DNA from: Liolophura sinensis
Lineage: Eukaryota > Mollusca > Polyplacophora > Chitonida > Chitonidae
Assembly: GCF_032854445.1 (NCBI RefSeq)
Contig: NC_088305.1
Location: forward strand, 23,547,901 to 23,588,399
Direction: 5' to 3'
DNA: 40,499 nt
Shown in pieces: positions 1-12,227 of this stretch. The translations under genes and the position numbers were made by a program. Numbering within the stretch: position 1 is the stretch's first letter; every line of letters begins with the position of its first letter. Under the pieces are notes generated by a model that was not told where the DNA came from, made no database searches, and was given only the letters and a program-made list of their open reading frames with translations.

Positions 1-904
1 TGCCAATGAACGCTTTCTTAATCTCCACTCCCTTAATACAACAAACACTAAATAGAACGAAGAAAGTTAGTCATGTCAGTTCAGTACAGTCACGATAATG
101 TAAATGTTCAAAAATGTTTCTCATAACAACTATATTTGTGTTATACTGGTCTATTAAAATGCGCAATTTTAGGCCATCAGAAGTTATACTGTATATATCC
201 TGTATATATCTACAGACATAACGGGTGCCTCTGCCCACGAATCATAGCGACGTTAACAACAACTTTCATAGGCCATATGGTGAACAGTGTATTTACTGGA
301 ACGTCTAAATAAAATAACGGCGGTCCCAGAACACGACATTTATCTGTAGACTTGTAGGCTTGAGATCTGTTACCCCTGGTCAGATGGGAACCTTTCCCAT
401 ACAAAGTAAGCCGACCCATAACTGCCTATATTTTAATTCTTTATTCCTTTAATGACTTGTTTTCACTTGATTTGATGTGTTTTCTTGTGTGCCCAAGAAT
501 ATTTCACATATACGACGGCGGCCCCCGACCGTTTATTGTCACCAAGGCTTCATGATTTATAGTTTATTTATTCATTTATTTTTTGGGATTTTGGATTGAA
601 TTAACATTGTTATCGAGTGAGGTGAAGTCCCTATTAATCGCATATATGTGTCGCCATTTGGCTTTAACAGGTGTTGGCATATCCAATCAGGAGATGTTAT
701 TCAACACCAGGCATATCTGGTCAGAAAATTGCTAAAAATGGCCTCGAGCTCAGAATTTAAGTGTTGGTCGTAAATGGAAGCTGATTACATACAAATGTAG
801 GAATTTTTTTACGCAGTTAGAGTTACAACATTACATGTGATCAATTACGGATAAATATGGCAGTTATTATAGGGTATCAAGTGCAAAACAGCGCGTAAAT
901 CGTA

Positions 905-907
<3 letters not shown>
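1..907. other. Non-coding stretch, no gene recognised
   Basis: I see no exon, RNA gene or protein similarity here. The only item of note is a short stretch around 515-555 (cgtttattgtcaccaagg) that also occurs at about 28658-28680, so it is probably the 3' end of a dispersed SINE. The rest is AT-rich unique-looking sequence. Confidence 0.5.

Positions 908-1002
<95 letters not shown>
908..1002. repeat. Compound microsatellite (CA)n(TA)n
   Basis: About 21 CA units run directly into about 26 TA units with no interruption. This is a simple repeat likely to vary in length between individuals. The tyrosine/isoleucine and valine/cysteine open frame crossing it on the minus strand is a by-product. 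Confidence 0.98.
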
Positions 1003-1003
<1 letters not shown>

Positions 1004-2080
1004 GCTAACAACCGCGTGAGAATAGCGATAAGCTATGGTAATCATGGTAACAAGTGCGAGTACTAATGTTAATCCTGGATAAAACATGCGCTAAAGTGTT
1101 GAAAAAAAGATGAATTTCGGAAGAACAACCAGTGTACAGCATTGTGTAGTTGGAAATCTTTCTTGTATGAGCGCTCAGTTATAAAGACAACGTGGTTGTT
1201 TATATATTTATTTATATATTTGATTTTTTACCAACGGCATTCTCACGGATACATGGTGGTCAGTTTTATTGGTGGTTACATGTTTGTACCAGTTGATTTA
1301 TTCGTGCATTGCCTTGTGTGCATCAGAACTATTTGTCTGACAGGTGACAAACACCCTGACTTAAGCCACAGTCGACGCAGCAACAGCTGGATTCGATCCT
1401 CGATTCACTGGTCTCGAACTGATGGGCTGTGCCAAGAAGGACGTTCTAGGACGACTGAACCAGCGAAGGGGATGAAATAGCCCCCCCCCCCTATTCTTTA
1501 CTTGTGCATGAACCTTTAACTGCTTCATATCAATTTAATAAGCGGAAGTTTATGCAAATATAAACACTGTTCTTTTACTATCGTAGGTATTTGTTTACAC
1601 ATCGAATTGTTTTGCCGTGGTAAAAATAAGTGCTATCCCGACTGGCTATGTAAGTGAAATATTCCTGTTTATTCGCACGATGTTTTTCTTTTGGTAATTA
1701 TACATAGAATATGGACCTAATGGATACCCAGTCAAGCTCTGGTGAACATTACATACAGAGCCTTTGTATAGCAATCGCTTCCTCGCGTATGCAAAAGCAT
1801 TCGAAGTTTTTTGTGTCTCCAAGTGTACATATATGTCTGTCTACAGTTTTTGTCCAACTTTGTATGATTTTTGCCTCAACGCTGGTGTAGAAATAATTAC
1901 ATTACTTATACACATGTACTTATTTTCATATCGCTATAGATGTTATTATTTTTTTCATTCAGGAAAGGAATTTTCGATCTCTTGATTTAAAACTACTTAT
2001 ATACACACGAAGTGTGACATTTCTCAGGGTAAACAATTCGCTTAGCTGTGAATCATGAATGATCATGAATTCAAACATTG
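1003..2080. other. Non-coding stretch with a possible SINE fragment
   Basis: No gene is recognised. Around 1335-1480 there is a GC-richer island containing ggattcgatcc, which resembles a tRNA B box, so an old tRNA-derived SINE fragment is possible. A poly-C run follows at about 1481-1490. Nothing else stands out. Confidence 0.35.
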
Positions 2081-2272
2081 ACGCATAAGACATGCGTGTA
2101 TAGGCATCATCAGATAGAGTTCTGTAAAGATTTGTTAGTTTAAACATTTACGATAAGACAGGCGTGTATAGGCCTCACCATATATCTGTAAAGATTTGTA
2201 AATTTAAACATTTGCGATAAGACATACGCGTATAGGCATTATCATATATAGTTCTGTAAAGATTTGTAAAAA
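2081..2272. repeat. Three-copy tandem repeat, unit about 65-72 bp
   Basis: Three successive copies share the landmarks cgataagacatgcgtgtata, ggcatcatca and tctgtaaagatttgt. The copies differ by substitutions and small deletions; the middle copy lacks a few bases before ctgtaaag. There is no coding content. Confidence 0.85.
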
Positions 2273-2743
2273 TTTACCTTTGTGGTGTTTGTTAAGTTTA
2301 GTTATAATACATTCCCAACTGGTTAACAAGTAGGACAGGAGAACCTTATTGTAACCTACCTGTGTTTAGGTATAAGTCTGTCTGTCACTCTATCTTTACA
2401 CTTCGTCACGGCTGGACTGATCGCCTTCTTCTCTTGACACATCTACAAACACTGCAGGTTTATATACACGTAGTGCAGAGGGTCGTGTGTGGGGCTATCG
2501 TAAGGTGCTGTTTGCGGCCTGCGTGTGTGTTTTTTTTATCCGAGTCACGAAAGGATCGTACAATCCGCTATTTATCCTATAAAAAGTATTTCTACTGGGT
2601 ACAGTTTCCGTTTCGTACAAGGACGAGATATCTGAAAAATTAGTCATGCGTGAAATAATAATCGGACGCCCGGATGCCGGATACAATCTACTCCTCCTTG
2701 TCCTGAATGTTCGAATCATGTCCTCTATTTATTTGTTTAATTT

Positions 2744-2905
2744 AACTGGTGTTTTACACCATACTCAACGACGGCGACCAGCACTATGGTGTAAGGAAAC
2801 CGGGCAGAGCACGGGGGAAACACACGACCATCTACAGGTTGCTGAGAGACCTTCCCACGTTTGGCTGGAGAGGAAGCCAGTCTTGCCCTCGAGTTCGAAA
2901 CTGGT
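2744..2905 (-). repeat. SINE-like element copy (family A), degenerate
   Basis: This matches the family seen best at 26999-27202. On the plus strand it reads ggtgttttacaccatactca, then aggaaaccgggcagagcac, then gaccatctacaggttgctga. On that reading the sense strand is minus, because in the best copy the A-rich tail lies at the low-coordinate end. This copy lacks about 15 bp after catactca. Confidence 0.8.
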
Positions 2906-3017
2906 GATGTTTCCCAATATGTATCCCAAAAAGCTTAACAAAATCTTGATTGTGATTAGGGACATTGTTCTCTTGTGTCACTACTTAAAAAGTGCAAATG
3001 TCCGCAAACCTTCAAAT

Positions 3018-3058
3018 AATTTTATTTATTTATTTATCTATTTATTTATTTATTTACT
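3018..3058. repeat. (TTTA)n microsatellite
   Basis: About nine TTTA units with one imperfect TCTA. Simple low-complexity repeat. Confidence 0.9.
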
Positions 3059-4992
3059 TGATTGCGGTTTTACATCACCAATAGTTGCAAATAGTTTGTA
3101 AACTGAGATATACATCGATGATGAAGTGCAAATCCACAAATTCTCTTTTGGACAAAACATAATTTGTGAACATTTTCACCACTTGACGCGATGACAGACT
3201 GTATAACTGAATGACAGATTGCATGAATGATTGGCCGTCTGACTAATCCATTCCTATAATGAATGGCTGATAACACTACAGTAAAAACCCTGGTTAGAAA
3301 GCAGTCCTTTAGCTGTCTCAACTGTCTAGTAATATAGGCTGGGTTCAGAGACTACAAATATATATGCTCAAATAGAATTTCAAACAAAGCTGGGAAAAAA
3401 CATCATGAAGTTTCGGGTCCACTACAAATAATGGACAGCAACCCCAGCTTTTAAAATCGCGTTACGTGAATGATTTTCAAACCTCCATTCCAGTAGGCCT
3501 ATACACGGCGAGCGGTTGCTGTCTTTTTACATTCCAGTAGGCCTACAAAAATTTATATATTTTGGTCCCGGTTTCACGGAAGTACGTAAGTGTCCACCAA
3601 AACGAAAATTCAGACAATGTTTACCTCATATAACGTTTTCTCTGTAAAAATTAAGTCAAACACTAATTTGAATCAAACACCTCTCTCCAATGCGATCGCT
3701 TTGAGCTAAAGCCCATCTCATGCAGGCTTTCTCTCCGCCCCCACCCCCCCACCCCCTCCCTACCCCATCATAATGGCTGACCACTGTCGTATAGTGATAG
3801 ATTCTTGAGTACGGCGTAAAGACTGAACCAAAAAGTAAAGAAATAAACAAATCAATCAATTAAAAACTACTTGAGAAGAGTAATAGGTAGAACGATTTTG
3901 TATCAGCAATAAAATTTAGAAAAAGTTTGTTCAACCGGAACTTGGTGTTTACAAGGATGTTATTACATGTGCTGTGGTTTACGTGAGTAAAATCTGTGTG
4001 ATGAATAATAAACAGCCAGCAAACTGATCAAGAATGGTTTCATTTTATAAACTGATACCTTCAATTTTCAATACACGCTGACTCGTACTGGTTCAAGTCA
4101 GTCAGTTCTCAACTGGCAAATAAAAAGTCTTTATTTGAAAGTTCTAGTGATCCAGTCAGTAGATACGGTGTTATTAGAATTAAGGTAAAAACCATTGACA
4201 CGTTACAAAATAAGATCCTTAAGTAGGAACGCCTTTACATTTTCCAGCTTAAAAAAGGAATAGGACCCGACTGGTACCGATAGTCAAAAGCCCAATGCAC
4301 ATGTAGGTCACTCAATGCACTGCAGGTGTATGTGAACGTCCGACCTTGATGTTGAACTTTGTGAATGAGGTCACGTCCCTTAGTCCGTATATAAAGACCG
4401 CCCATTATTTACGGGATAGGCGTTGATTGGTAGGGAGAACGTTGACGTCATTTTTGTTGTTGTGAATGAATGGACAAGATGTTTATAAGTGAATATGTAA
4501 ATCATGGAAGAGGATTGGCGAGCTCTGCATTCTTAAGGCTTGCATGAACCATACGGGATAGCAACCGCAGTCTTGCTGCGTAGAACTTTGTAGATAAAAA
4601 AAAAGACAAATGACAATTTCAAACGTTAAAAACAAGCCAGCTATTTGTTACTTTATTTTCGTGGAATGTGGTCAGTTGAAAAGATTTTAATATCCAAGCA
4701 AAAGTGTTTACCTCCCGCCACAAGTCATTTTCGCCTCGCTGTAGTCTAAAAAATGAAGTTTTTCAGATTATCTTAATTTGAAATAAATTAAGCACCATGT
4801 GAAAAACCAATTTGTATCACTTCCAAATACGGTTTTCATGATTTTTCTTACATTTTTAGACAATGAATAAAGTTTAGATACAGAGTGAGGTGAATCTACG
4901 GAATTTTAGATTAATGGATGAGCTTAAGGACAAGTAACGCAGATAATAGTTTGGCTACTAAACAGTCTCTATTAGCTATATGTCATCATTAA
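3059..4992. other. Non-coding stretch, one weak promoter-like site
   Basis: No exon is recognised. A short duplication (ttccagtaggccta) occurs near 3490 and 3532. At 4388-4395 there is a good TATA-box match (tatataaa), and a palindromic CRE (tgacgtca) lies downstream at 4443-4450. No credible coding frame follows: an ATG at about 4471 opens only about 25 codons. I would not call a gene on this. Confidence 0.4.
4388..4395 (+). promoter_or_regulatory. Possible TATA box, unproven
   Basis: The octamer tatataaa is followed by a GC-richer stretch, and a palindromic tgacgtca lies 48 bp further on. In an AT-rich genome such matches arise often by chance, and no gene is visible downstream on the plus strand. 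Confidence 0.15.
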
Positions 4993-5212
4993 ATACAGCT
5001 CTGTTGGGCTGTGATTACGTATACTATCACAGCCCTGTCTTGATCCATAAGCTTACCTTGAACACCTTTGTACTTCTGCCAAATAACGTGTCTGTCCGCA
5101 CTCATAATCATCTCAGCTATCGATTTCTGCTAGATGTCATGGTCATAGTATACGTAATGATACTATATGATACAGTATACGTATACGTAATCACAGCCCA
5201 ACAGAGCTGCAT
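4993..5212. mobile_element. Foldback element (MITE-like) with long terminal inverted repeats
   Basis: The 29 bases at 4996-5024 are the exact reverse complement of 5181-5209. The match continues outward to about 4993/5212 with one mismatch. Inside the left arm, gggctgtga (5007-5015) pairs with tcacagccc (5027-5035), giving a nested hairpin. No transposase lies inside, so it would be a non-autonomous element; the superfamily is not identified and no clear target duplication is seen. Confidence 0.8.
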
Positions 5213-5279
5213 TGAACAGAGATCCAGAAGTACAGACCTATGGCACTGGCAACCCGTCTGTTTATTTATTGATCTGATT

Positions 5280-5500
5280 CATTTATTTTACGCCGTGCTC
5301 AAAAATATTTCTCTTATACGACGGCAGCTAGCACCACGGTGAGAGGAAACCGGACAGAGCCCGCAGAAACCCATAACAATCCGCAGATTACCGCCAGACC
5401 TTCCTACGTATGGCCGGAGGGAAAGTCAGCATGAGCTGGACTTGAACTCACAACCACCACATGGGTGGGAAGCTCTTGTGTCATCGCGCCGTTAGCAGCA
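5280..5500 (-). repeat. SINE-like element copy (family A)
   Basis: The plus strand carries the family landmarks in order: ttttacgccgtgctcaa, atacgacggcagc, gaggaaaccggacagagccc, ccgcaga and cttgaactcaca. The sense strand is minus. The copy is diverged, at a level that suggests an old insertion. Confidence 0.85.
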
Positions 5501-5931
5501 GTTCAATCTAAAGTCTTAGAACGACTAATTCCAGGTCTTTGTGAGCCTTTATCATATATTTCTAACTGACATTGTCCTTTCATGTCGGGTCGCCGAACAG
5601 ATATGACTGTTACTTTAAAGGGATTGGATATAGAAAACAACTTTCTGATGTTTTCTTGTAACATCGCTGTCAATTAGCTAGTGGAGATACAATCAAAATG
5701 CTAACTTATTTACATGCAGTGCGTCGATAAATGATACTCTAAGGTACATAAGTACCATTTTCGTTTGATCTTCACTTGCTTGACAACGATGTTAGAGTAT
5801 AATACGAAACCAATAATTCAGGAGTTCTTATCCATTTACAATCTCTCTGATGTTACTCTGACAACTTTCAAATCACTCTTAAAAAAATTAAGTCTTACTA
5901 GAAGTCGTTAGTTTTATAAAAAGGAATGAAA
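5501..5931. other. Non-coding stretch, nothing recognised
   Basis: No exon, RNA gene or repeat family is recognised. A ttaaagggat string near 5615 resembles the end of the element at 6101 and may be a relict of the same family. Confidence 0.4.
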
Positions 5932-6000
5932 GAAAAGCGCGTGTTTGTTGCATGGAAAAGTGCGCGTTTGATGTATAGAAAAGCGCGTGTTTCTTGTACA
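5932..6000. repeat. Three-copy tandem repeat, unit about 23 bp
   Basis: Three copies of gaaaagcgcgtgtttgttgc-like sequence follow one another with a few substitutions. No coding content. Confidence 0.85.
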
Positions 6001-6100
6001 GACTTATGTTTTCATAGGCCCAATCATTGAGCAGGGTTAGTACACATATTATAAATATTTTGTACACTTTGGTGTATCGGTAATATACAAAAAATTGCTT

Positions 6101-6265
6101 TTAAAGGGATACAGAATCGACGCCGACAGTGGATAAAGTTTCCCGGGTTAAATCTTGCAGCCTCGGCCAAGCTTGAATAAATGTATCATACCTAAAATTC
6201 AGGTAAGGCAAGGCATAGCCTAACGGTTGCACCAGCCTATCAGAATCGACTCTGTATCGCTTTAA
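6101..6265. mobile_element. Short inverted-repeat element flanked by TTAA
   Basis: The left end ttaaagggatacagaatcga and the reverse complement of the right end, ttaaagcgatacagagtcga, match at 18 of 20 positions. TTAA lies at both outer edges (6101-6104 and 6262-6265). That would fit a TTAA target duplication, as in piggyBac-type non-autonomous elements, or a TWA duplication as in PIF/Harbinger types. Length is 165 bp with no coding capacity. The class is inferred from the ends only. Confidence 0.75.
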
Positions 6266-8076
6266 GTGGGGAACAGTGTTTTCTTCACTCTTTTCTAGCC
6301 ACTCATATGGTCATGTTATTTTGCCATGTTATAGCTATCTAGAGTGACGTCACATAACTTTGGAGCCCTTCCATACCATCGCTATGAAACAATGTGACAA
6401 TAAGAAAATACAATCAAAACCCCTGGTACCCAACCAAAGGATATCAGTTCTGTTCCGTGTTTCAAGGGGCGATGTTTCTTCTAGTTTGGCGCTCGGTCAC
6501 AGTGATGTTCATGGACACGAACGTTGTGTTTTTGCAGTTGGGCTCGTCCTTGTCCGGTATGGGTGTAAGTATTAGGCCTAGCTGGCTGTATCAACATCAG
6601 GGAATTCGCCAAACACAACAGGGCCTTCTGATGGATAAGACCCTTTCATTCACATTTTGATAAGACATTTTCGTAATAAATCTGACTTTGCACAGGAAAA
6701 ATAATGCATACACAATATTTTTCTTCAGGCAATGACTCTCCCGAGGCGGATTTCTCGCTAACTCGGCCTGACAAGTTAGCTGCAGTCTCCTGCCCAACAT
6801 GTACGCAGCAACGGGCAGCAATTCTTAGTTGCCCGCTGATAAATGTGTCGTCCAAAATGCATTCGTTTAACACTTTAACAAACCGCGAAATCCAGTTTAT
6901 TGCATCGATATCTGTCTATCCACTACGAGAAACCACACTGACAAACGAGAGCTAATAGGTTTTCTGACATGACAGACAATTATCACGTGACGCTTTCAGC
7001 GCTAGTGATTGGCTGAATTCATATGGGCTTTTACACCATGGCTACTCGGAGTGAATTGTCCGTTTGTGGCATACCCCCTATACTGAACTTCTCGGCTTTC
7101 TAAACATTAAAGAATTATATGCATATTTTTCGATGATAACTGTGTCCTATATCATTTTTCTATGAATATATATGGTGGCAGACTTTATGTTCACCTCAAG
7201 AGTGTTAAAAGGGACTCAACAATTTGAATACTATTGTGGCCATACTGACGGTATATAGGAACTCTGAGGTCACATCACAATTTCTTCCCGATGTTCACCA
7301 GAAGGAAGGAATTTCTGGAAATGTTATTTCAGTAATATTTTACTCATGGGTAAAAAGAGTTATTCCAACGTACAGTATCGCCATTAGAGTTGGGAAAACT
7401 TCATGTGACGTCATAGTTCCTAAACACTGACTGTATGGTTCATAAAGATCACCTTAGAATTTAAATGTTTGACCGCCTTTAATTATTTTTACAAAAAACT
7501 AAAAAGATAAATGAAAGTATATTTATGCATAGCCTTAAGTGGTCTATTTAGTGTTGCCTACTTCGATTTTAGGGGGTCTTTTCCTTTAGGAAATCTTGTT
7601 TAAACTTGATATCTTTTGACATACATCTCTAGATATATCTGTTGATATCTACTTGTGCCTCTGATCTCCGTAATAACACACGCAATTATTGAGTTCTCTG
7701 TAAACTTTGTGTAAGATGCAAAATGCAACACCATGCAAATTTAGACCTTGGAAGAGCGTTGATAAAAACTGTGTGCTCAGATCTAGTTGTTCTCATATAT
7801 ATTGCTGTTGTGCTATCCATATGTTTGTGATAAATGGTATTTTACCGATCATTAATGTTAAACGTGATGACAACGCAGCATTTTGAGTAATTCTAGATTA
7901 GTGACGTCTAACTGATTACAATTAAAATCATTTAAAAATTTTTTACGTAATATTGCTTTAGCCCTGGTGCTAAGTGGCGTATAATTTACTACCGGTACTG
8001 TTTAAGCCTTTACATGAACAGTTAGAATAAAACCCTAACTGAGGTAAATTGACACGAGGTTGTATTTCAATAAGTT
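6266..8076. other. Non-coding stretch, nothing recognised
   Basis: Short open frames exist on both strands around 6360-6955 and 7224-7430. They show no recognisable domain, no splice-supported partners and overlap one another, so I treat them as chance frames. No repeat family is recognised. Confidence 0.45.
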
Positions 8077-9207
8077 GTCACCTATCAACCTGTCGTTTCT
8101 ACTCTGTTTTTTCTCTCGATGCCTTATGTCTGTCACAGTGTCGTCGCTACTCTGGTTTTACTCTCTATGCTGTACGTCTGTCACACTGTCGTCGCTACTC
8201 TGGTTTCACTCTCCATGCTTTACGTCTGTAACACTGCCGTCTCTTTTCTGTTTTTTGTCCCTATGCCGTACGTCTATTACATTGTCTTCGCTGCTGTGGT
8301 TTTTCTCTCCATACTGTACGCCTATCACACTGTGTTCGCTGCTCTGTTTTTTTCTCCATACTGTACGTCCATCACAGTGTCGTCGCTGCTCGGGTTTTTT
8401 TCTCCATACTGTACGTCCATCACAGTGTCGTCGCTGCTCGAGTTTTTTTCTCCATACTGTACGTCCATCACAATGTCGTCGCTACTCTGGTTTTTCTCTC
8501 CATACCGTACGCCATTCACACTGTCGTCGATGCTTTGGTTTTTCTCTCCATCCCGTTCGTCCATCCCAATGTCGTCGATGCTCTGGTTTTTCTCTCCGTA
8601 CTGTACACCTATTACACTGTCGTGGCTGCTCTGGTTTTTTTCTCCATACCGTACGTCCATCACACTGTCGTCGCTGCTCTGGTTTTTTTCTCCATACTGT
8701 ACGTCCATCACAATGTCGTCGATGCTCTGGTTTTTCTCTCCATACTGTACGCCTATCACACTGTCGTCGCTGCTCTGGTTTTTTTCTCCATACCGTACGT
8801 CCATCACAATGTCGTCGCTGCTCTGGTTTTTCTCTCCATACTGTACGCCTATCACACTGTCGTCGATGCTCGGGTTTTTCTCTCCATACTGTACGTCTAT
8901 CACACTGTCGTCGCTTCTCTGGTTTTTCTCCCCATGCTGTACGCCTGTCACACTGTCGTCGCTGCTCGAGTTTTTCTCTCCATACTGTACACCTATTACA
9001 CTGTCCTCGGTGCTCGAGTTTTTCTCTCCATACTGTACACCTATCACACTGTCGTCGCTGCTCTGGTCTTAGTCTCTATGCCGTACACCTGTCACAGTGT
9101 CGTCGCTACTCTGGTTTTACTCAAAGTGCTGAACGCCTGTCACACTGTCGTCGCTGCGCTGATTTTACTAACCATGTTGTACGTCTACCACACTGTCTTC
9201 GCTGCTC
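8077..9207. repeat. 48-bp minisatellite, first block (about 23 units)
   Basis: The unit contains ctctggtttttctctccata followed by ctgtacgtctatcacactgt and cgtcgctg. Because 48 is divisible by three, whole-array open frames exist on both strands (16-residue periods, for example YGEKNQSSDDSVIDVQ on minus). Differences between units change amino acids freely in every frame, which argues against coding. Edge units at 8077-8270 are the most diverged, the usual pattern for arrays renewed from the middle. Confidence 0.95.
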
Positions 9208-9418
9208 TGGTTGACCTGTATCAGTATAATTGCTCCGACGGGGCGTCTTACTTGCCTTCGGTAAGGCGTCTCAGTGAAGCAGCACTAGATAAAAGAGCGA
9301 TGGAAATTCGTCCTGCAACAAGGAGGCACATTACATGCATTCTAAGGATTCCTATGTCACCATATGACTAATTAATTGCTAAGTACGACGTTAAACCCCA
9401 AGCACTCACTCACTCTAC
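9208..9418 (+). repeat. SINE 3' half (family B) inside the minisatellite
   Basis: Unique sequence interrupts the 48-bp array and ends taagtacgacgttaaacccc followed by a cactcactcact tail. I recognise this ending as that of a common molluscan SINE; that is from memory. The flanking array lacks part of one unit instead of showing a clean target duplication. The matching 5' part of what seems to be the same family lies at 12228-12366. Confidence 0.7.
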
Positions 9419-10127
9419 GTCTAATACACTGTGGTCGCTGCTCTGGTTATTCTCGCTATGCAGCATTTCAACCACAATTTCTTCGCTGCTCTGTGTTTTC
9501 TGTCTACGCTGCACGTTTGTCACACCGCCCTTTCTGTTCTGTTTTTTCTATCTATGCCGTACGTCTGTCTCACTCTCATCGTTACTCTGCCTTTACTGTC
9601 TGTGCTGTAGTCTATCACACTGTCTTCGCTGCTCTGGTTTTTCTTTCCATACTGTACGTCTATCACACTGTCGTCGCTGCTCTGGTTTTTCTCTCCATAC
9701 TGTACGTTTATCTCACTGTCGTCGCTGCTCTGGTTTTTTTCTCCATACTGTACGTCTATCACACTGTCGTCGCTGCTCTGATATGCTCTCCATACTGTAC
9801 GCCTATCACACTGTCGTCGATGCTCTGGTTTTTCTCTCCATACTGTACGTCTATCACACTGTCTTCGCTGCTCTGGTTTTTCTCTCCATACTGTACGCCT
9901 ATCACACTGTCGTTGCTGCTCGAGTTTTTCTCTCCATACTGTACGCCTATCACACTGTCGTCGCTGCTCGAGTTTTTCTCTCCATACTGTACGTCTATCA
10001 TACTGTCTTCGCTGCTCTGGTTTTTCTCTCCATACTGTACGTCTATCACACTGTCTTCGCTGCTCTAGTTTTTCTCTCCATACTGTACGTCTATCACACT
10101 GTCTTCGCTGCTCTAGTGTTCTATGCT
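9419..10127. repeat. 48-bp minisatellite, second block (about 15 units)
   Basis: This is the same unit as the 8077-9207 block, resuming directly after the SINE tail. Units at 9630-10110 are very similar to one another, while those at 9419-9620 are diverged. Variants ctctgg/ctcgag and gtcgtc/gtcttc recur in both blocks, showing that the two blocks were once one array. Confidence 0.95.
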
Positions 10128-11051
10128 CTTGACCAAAACATGTAATTAATCAGCTACTCAATTAGTTAGTTAGAATATAATTGCCAAAATAAAAGCCCTC
10201 CCGATCTTGAAGTTTACCTTAAAATAACACGATGCTCAAACAACTTATGTTTGAAAAAACATATTATTAAAATCTCCTAAATTGCCTATGAAAGTAAATT
10301 CATCCAAAACTCCTGTTAATGCTTCACCTGAGGACAGTAAATGTTATTATGAACGTATCAAACCAGGTACATTGCGAGAAGAAATTCCAAGACGGATTGC
10401 TTCCCTTACGTTAAAAGCTATGTGATACATATTTTGGATAAATATTATAAGTGTAAACACTAATGACAAATCGCTTGGGCATTAGGTTTACAGTATAAAG
10501 TCTGTTCACAAATTACTGAGAAATGCGCGAATATGCTGCTGTTGATCTTTGTGGATATGTAGTATAATGTCGTCGATAAGAATGTTAATTACCACGCTCT
10601 GTAGACGTTCAAGTGTTAGACATATATAATAGTATGAGCTAATGTTGTTGTTGTATTCACTTTCTTCCAAGAATTAACATTATGTCTGATGATAATTGTG
10701 AATATGGCTTCTATATTACAACACCCAGCTATGTAAATACATTTTCTTCCTGTATTCGTATTCATTCTATGTGATTATACCCATCTACTGAAGTCATTTA
10801 CATGTACGTGAATACATCAAAATACCCATCGACTGAATGAACCATGAACCTTGACCAATCCATACTGCATCGTGCCAAGGTAAGCAACACAAAGAGTGGA
10901 AATACTCAGGTTTTAGCCGTTGTCAGTCCCCGGGATAGAACCTGTGTCTTACGTGACGGATCACATCGTTGAAAGCTGGAGAAGAAGTCACAGTAAACTT
11001 CACGAATATTTTTGCAATGATTGTCACACAATTTAAAATACATATGCTGGT
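10128..11051. other. Non-coding stretch, nothing recognised
   Basis: AT-rich sequence between two minisatellites. No exon, repeat family or RNA gene is recognised. Confidence 0.45.
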
Positions 11052-12227
11052 GCCACGCTGTTAGGTCACTTCACGATCGTCTCTCCTCTGTTGATCACTT
11101 CACGACCATCTCTGCTATGCTTTTAGATCATTTCACGAATATCTCTCCTTAGCTGTTTAGTCACTTCACGACTATGTCTCCCATACTCATACGTCACGGC
11201 ATGATCATCTCTCGTATGCTGTTAGATCTCTTCACAATCATGTATCCTATGCTCTTAGTCAACCTCACGACCATGTCTCTTTTATGCTATTAGATCTCTT
11301 TACGATCATGTCTCCTATCTTGGTGGATCACTTTACGACCATCTCTCCTATGTTGTTAGATCACTTCACGACCATCTCCTCTATTGTGTTAGATAACTTT
11401 ACAACCATCTCTCCTGTTGTTAGATCACTTCACGGTTATCTCTCCGATGCTGTTACATCGCTTCACGACCATCTGTCCTATGTTGTTAGGTCACTTCACG
11501 ATCATGTCTCTTATGCTGTTAGATCGCAGCGCTACCATCCGTGTTATGCTGTTAGATCTTTTTACGACCATGTCTGCTATGCTGTTGGATCACTTCAAGA
11601 CCATTAGGTAATTTGACGACTGTCTCTGTTATTCGACACTACCTCTAACAACCTGATATTGTCAGACCATGTCTCTTATGCTGTTAAATCACGACGATAT
11701 CTTCCATGTTGTTAGGCCACTTAAGACATTATCTCCTAATACTACCGCATCTTTTTTGTTGTTAGACCAGCTGGCGAAAGTCTCATGCTAATAGATCATT
11801 TCAAGACTATCTCTTCTACGTTATTTGATCACTTCCCTACCATCTCTCAAATGTTATTAGGCCACTTCACGACTACTCTTTCTGTGCTCTTAAATCACTT
11901 TACGGCAACTTCTCCTATTCTCTAATGTCCCTTCACGATTATCTCTCCTGAGTTGTTCGGTCCCTTCAGGAACATTTCTCCTGTGTCGTTAGGCCACTTC
12001 ACGACCATCTCTCCTATGTTGATCACTTGACGACCATCTCTCCTATGTTGTTAGATCACTTGACGACCATCTCTCCTATGTTGCTGCATCATTTAAGGTC
12101 CCCTCTCTTATGATGTTAGATTACTTAACGACCAATGGGTAATTTCAAGACGATCTCTGTCATGTTGTTATATCACTTCATCCCTATCTCTCCTATGTTG
12201 TTAGGCCACTTTACGATCATGTCTCTT
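11052..12227. repeat. Degenerate 33-bp minisatellite, first block
   Basis: The unit approximates ttcacgaccatctctcctat followed by gttgttagatcac. Copies are much more diverged than in the 48-bp array, with many small indels, and cover the block almost continuously. Open frames of up to 107 codons follow from the 33-base period and are not genes. Confidence 0.9.

Noticed and set aside
845-1087. 80-codon frame with Tyr-Ile and Val-Cys repeats
   Set aside because: Translation of the (CA)n(TA)n microsatellite.
6360-6955. Overlapping short frames on both strands
   Set aside because: Mutually overlapping, no domain, no splice support.
8325-9047. 240-codon minus-strand frame with 16-residue hydrophilic repeats
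   Set aside because: It is wholly explained by the 48-bp tandem repeat. Unit differences change amino acids freely and no splice or start context supports it.
8060-9214. 384-codon plus-strand frame rich in Cys-Arg-Arg
   Set aside because: Same repeat array; three overlapping frames are all open, which is expected from a period divisible by three.
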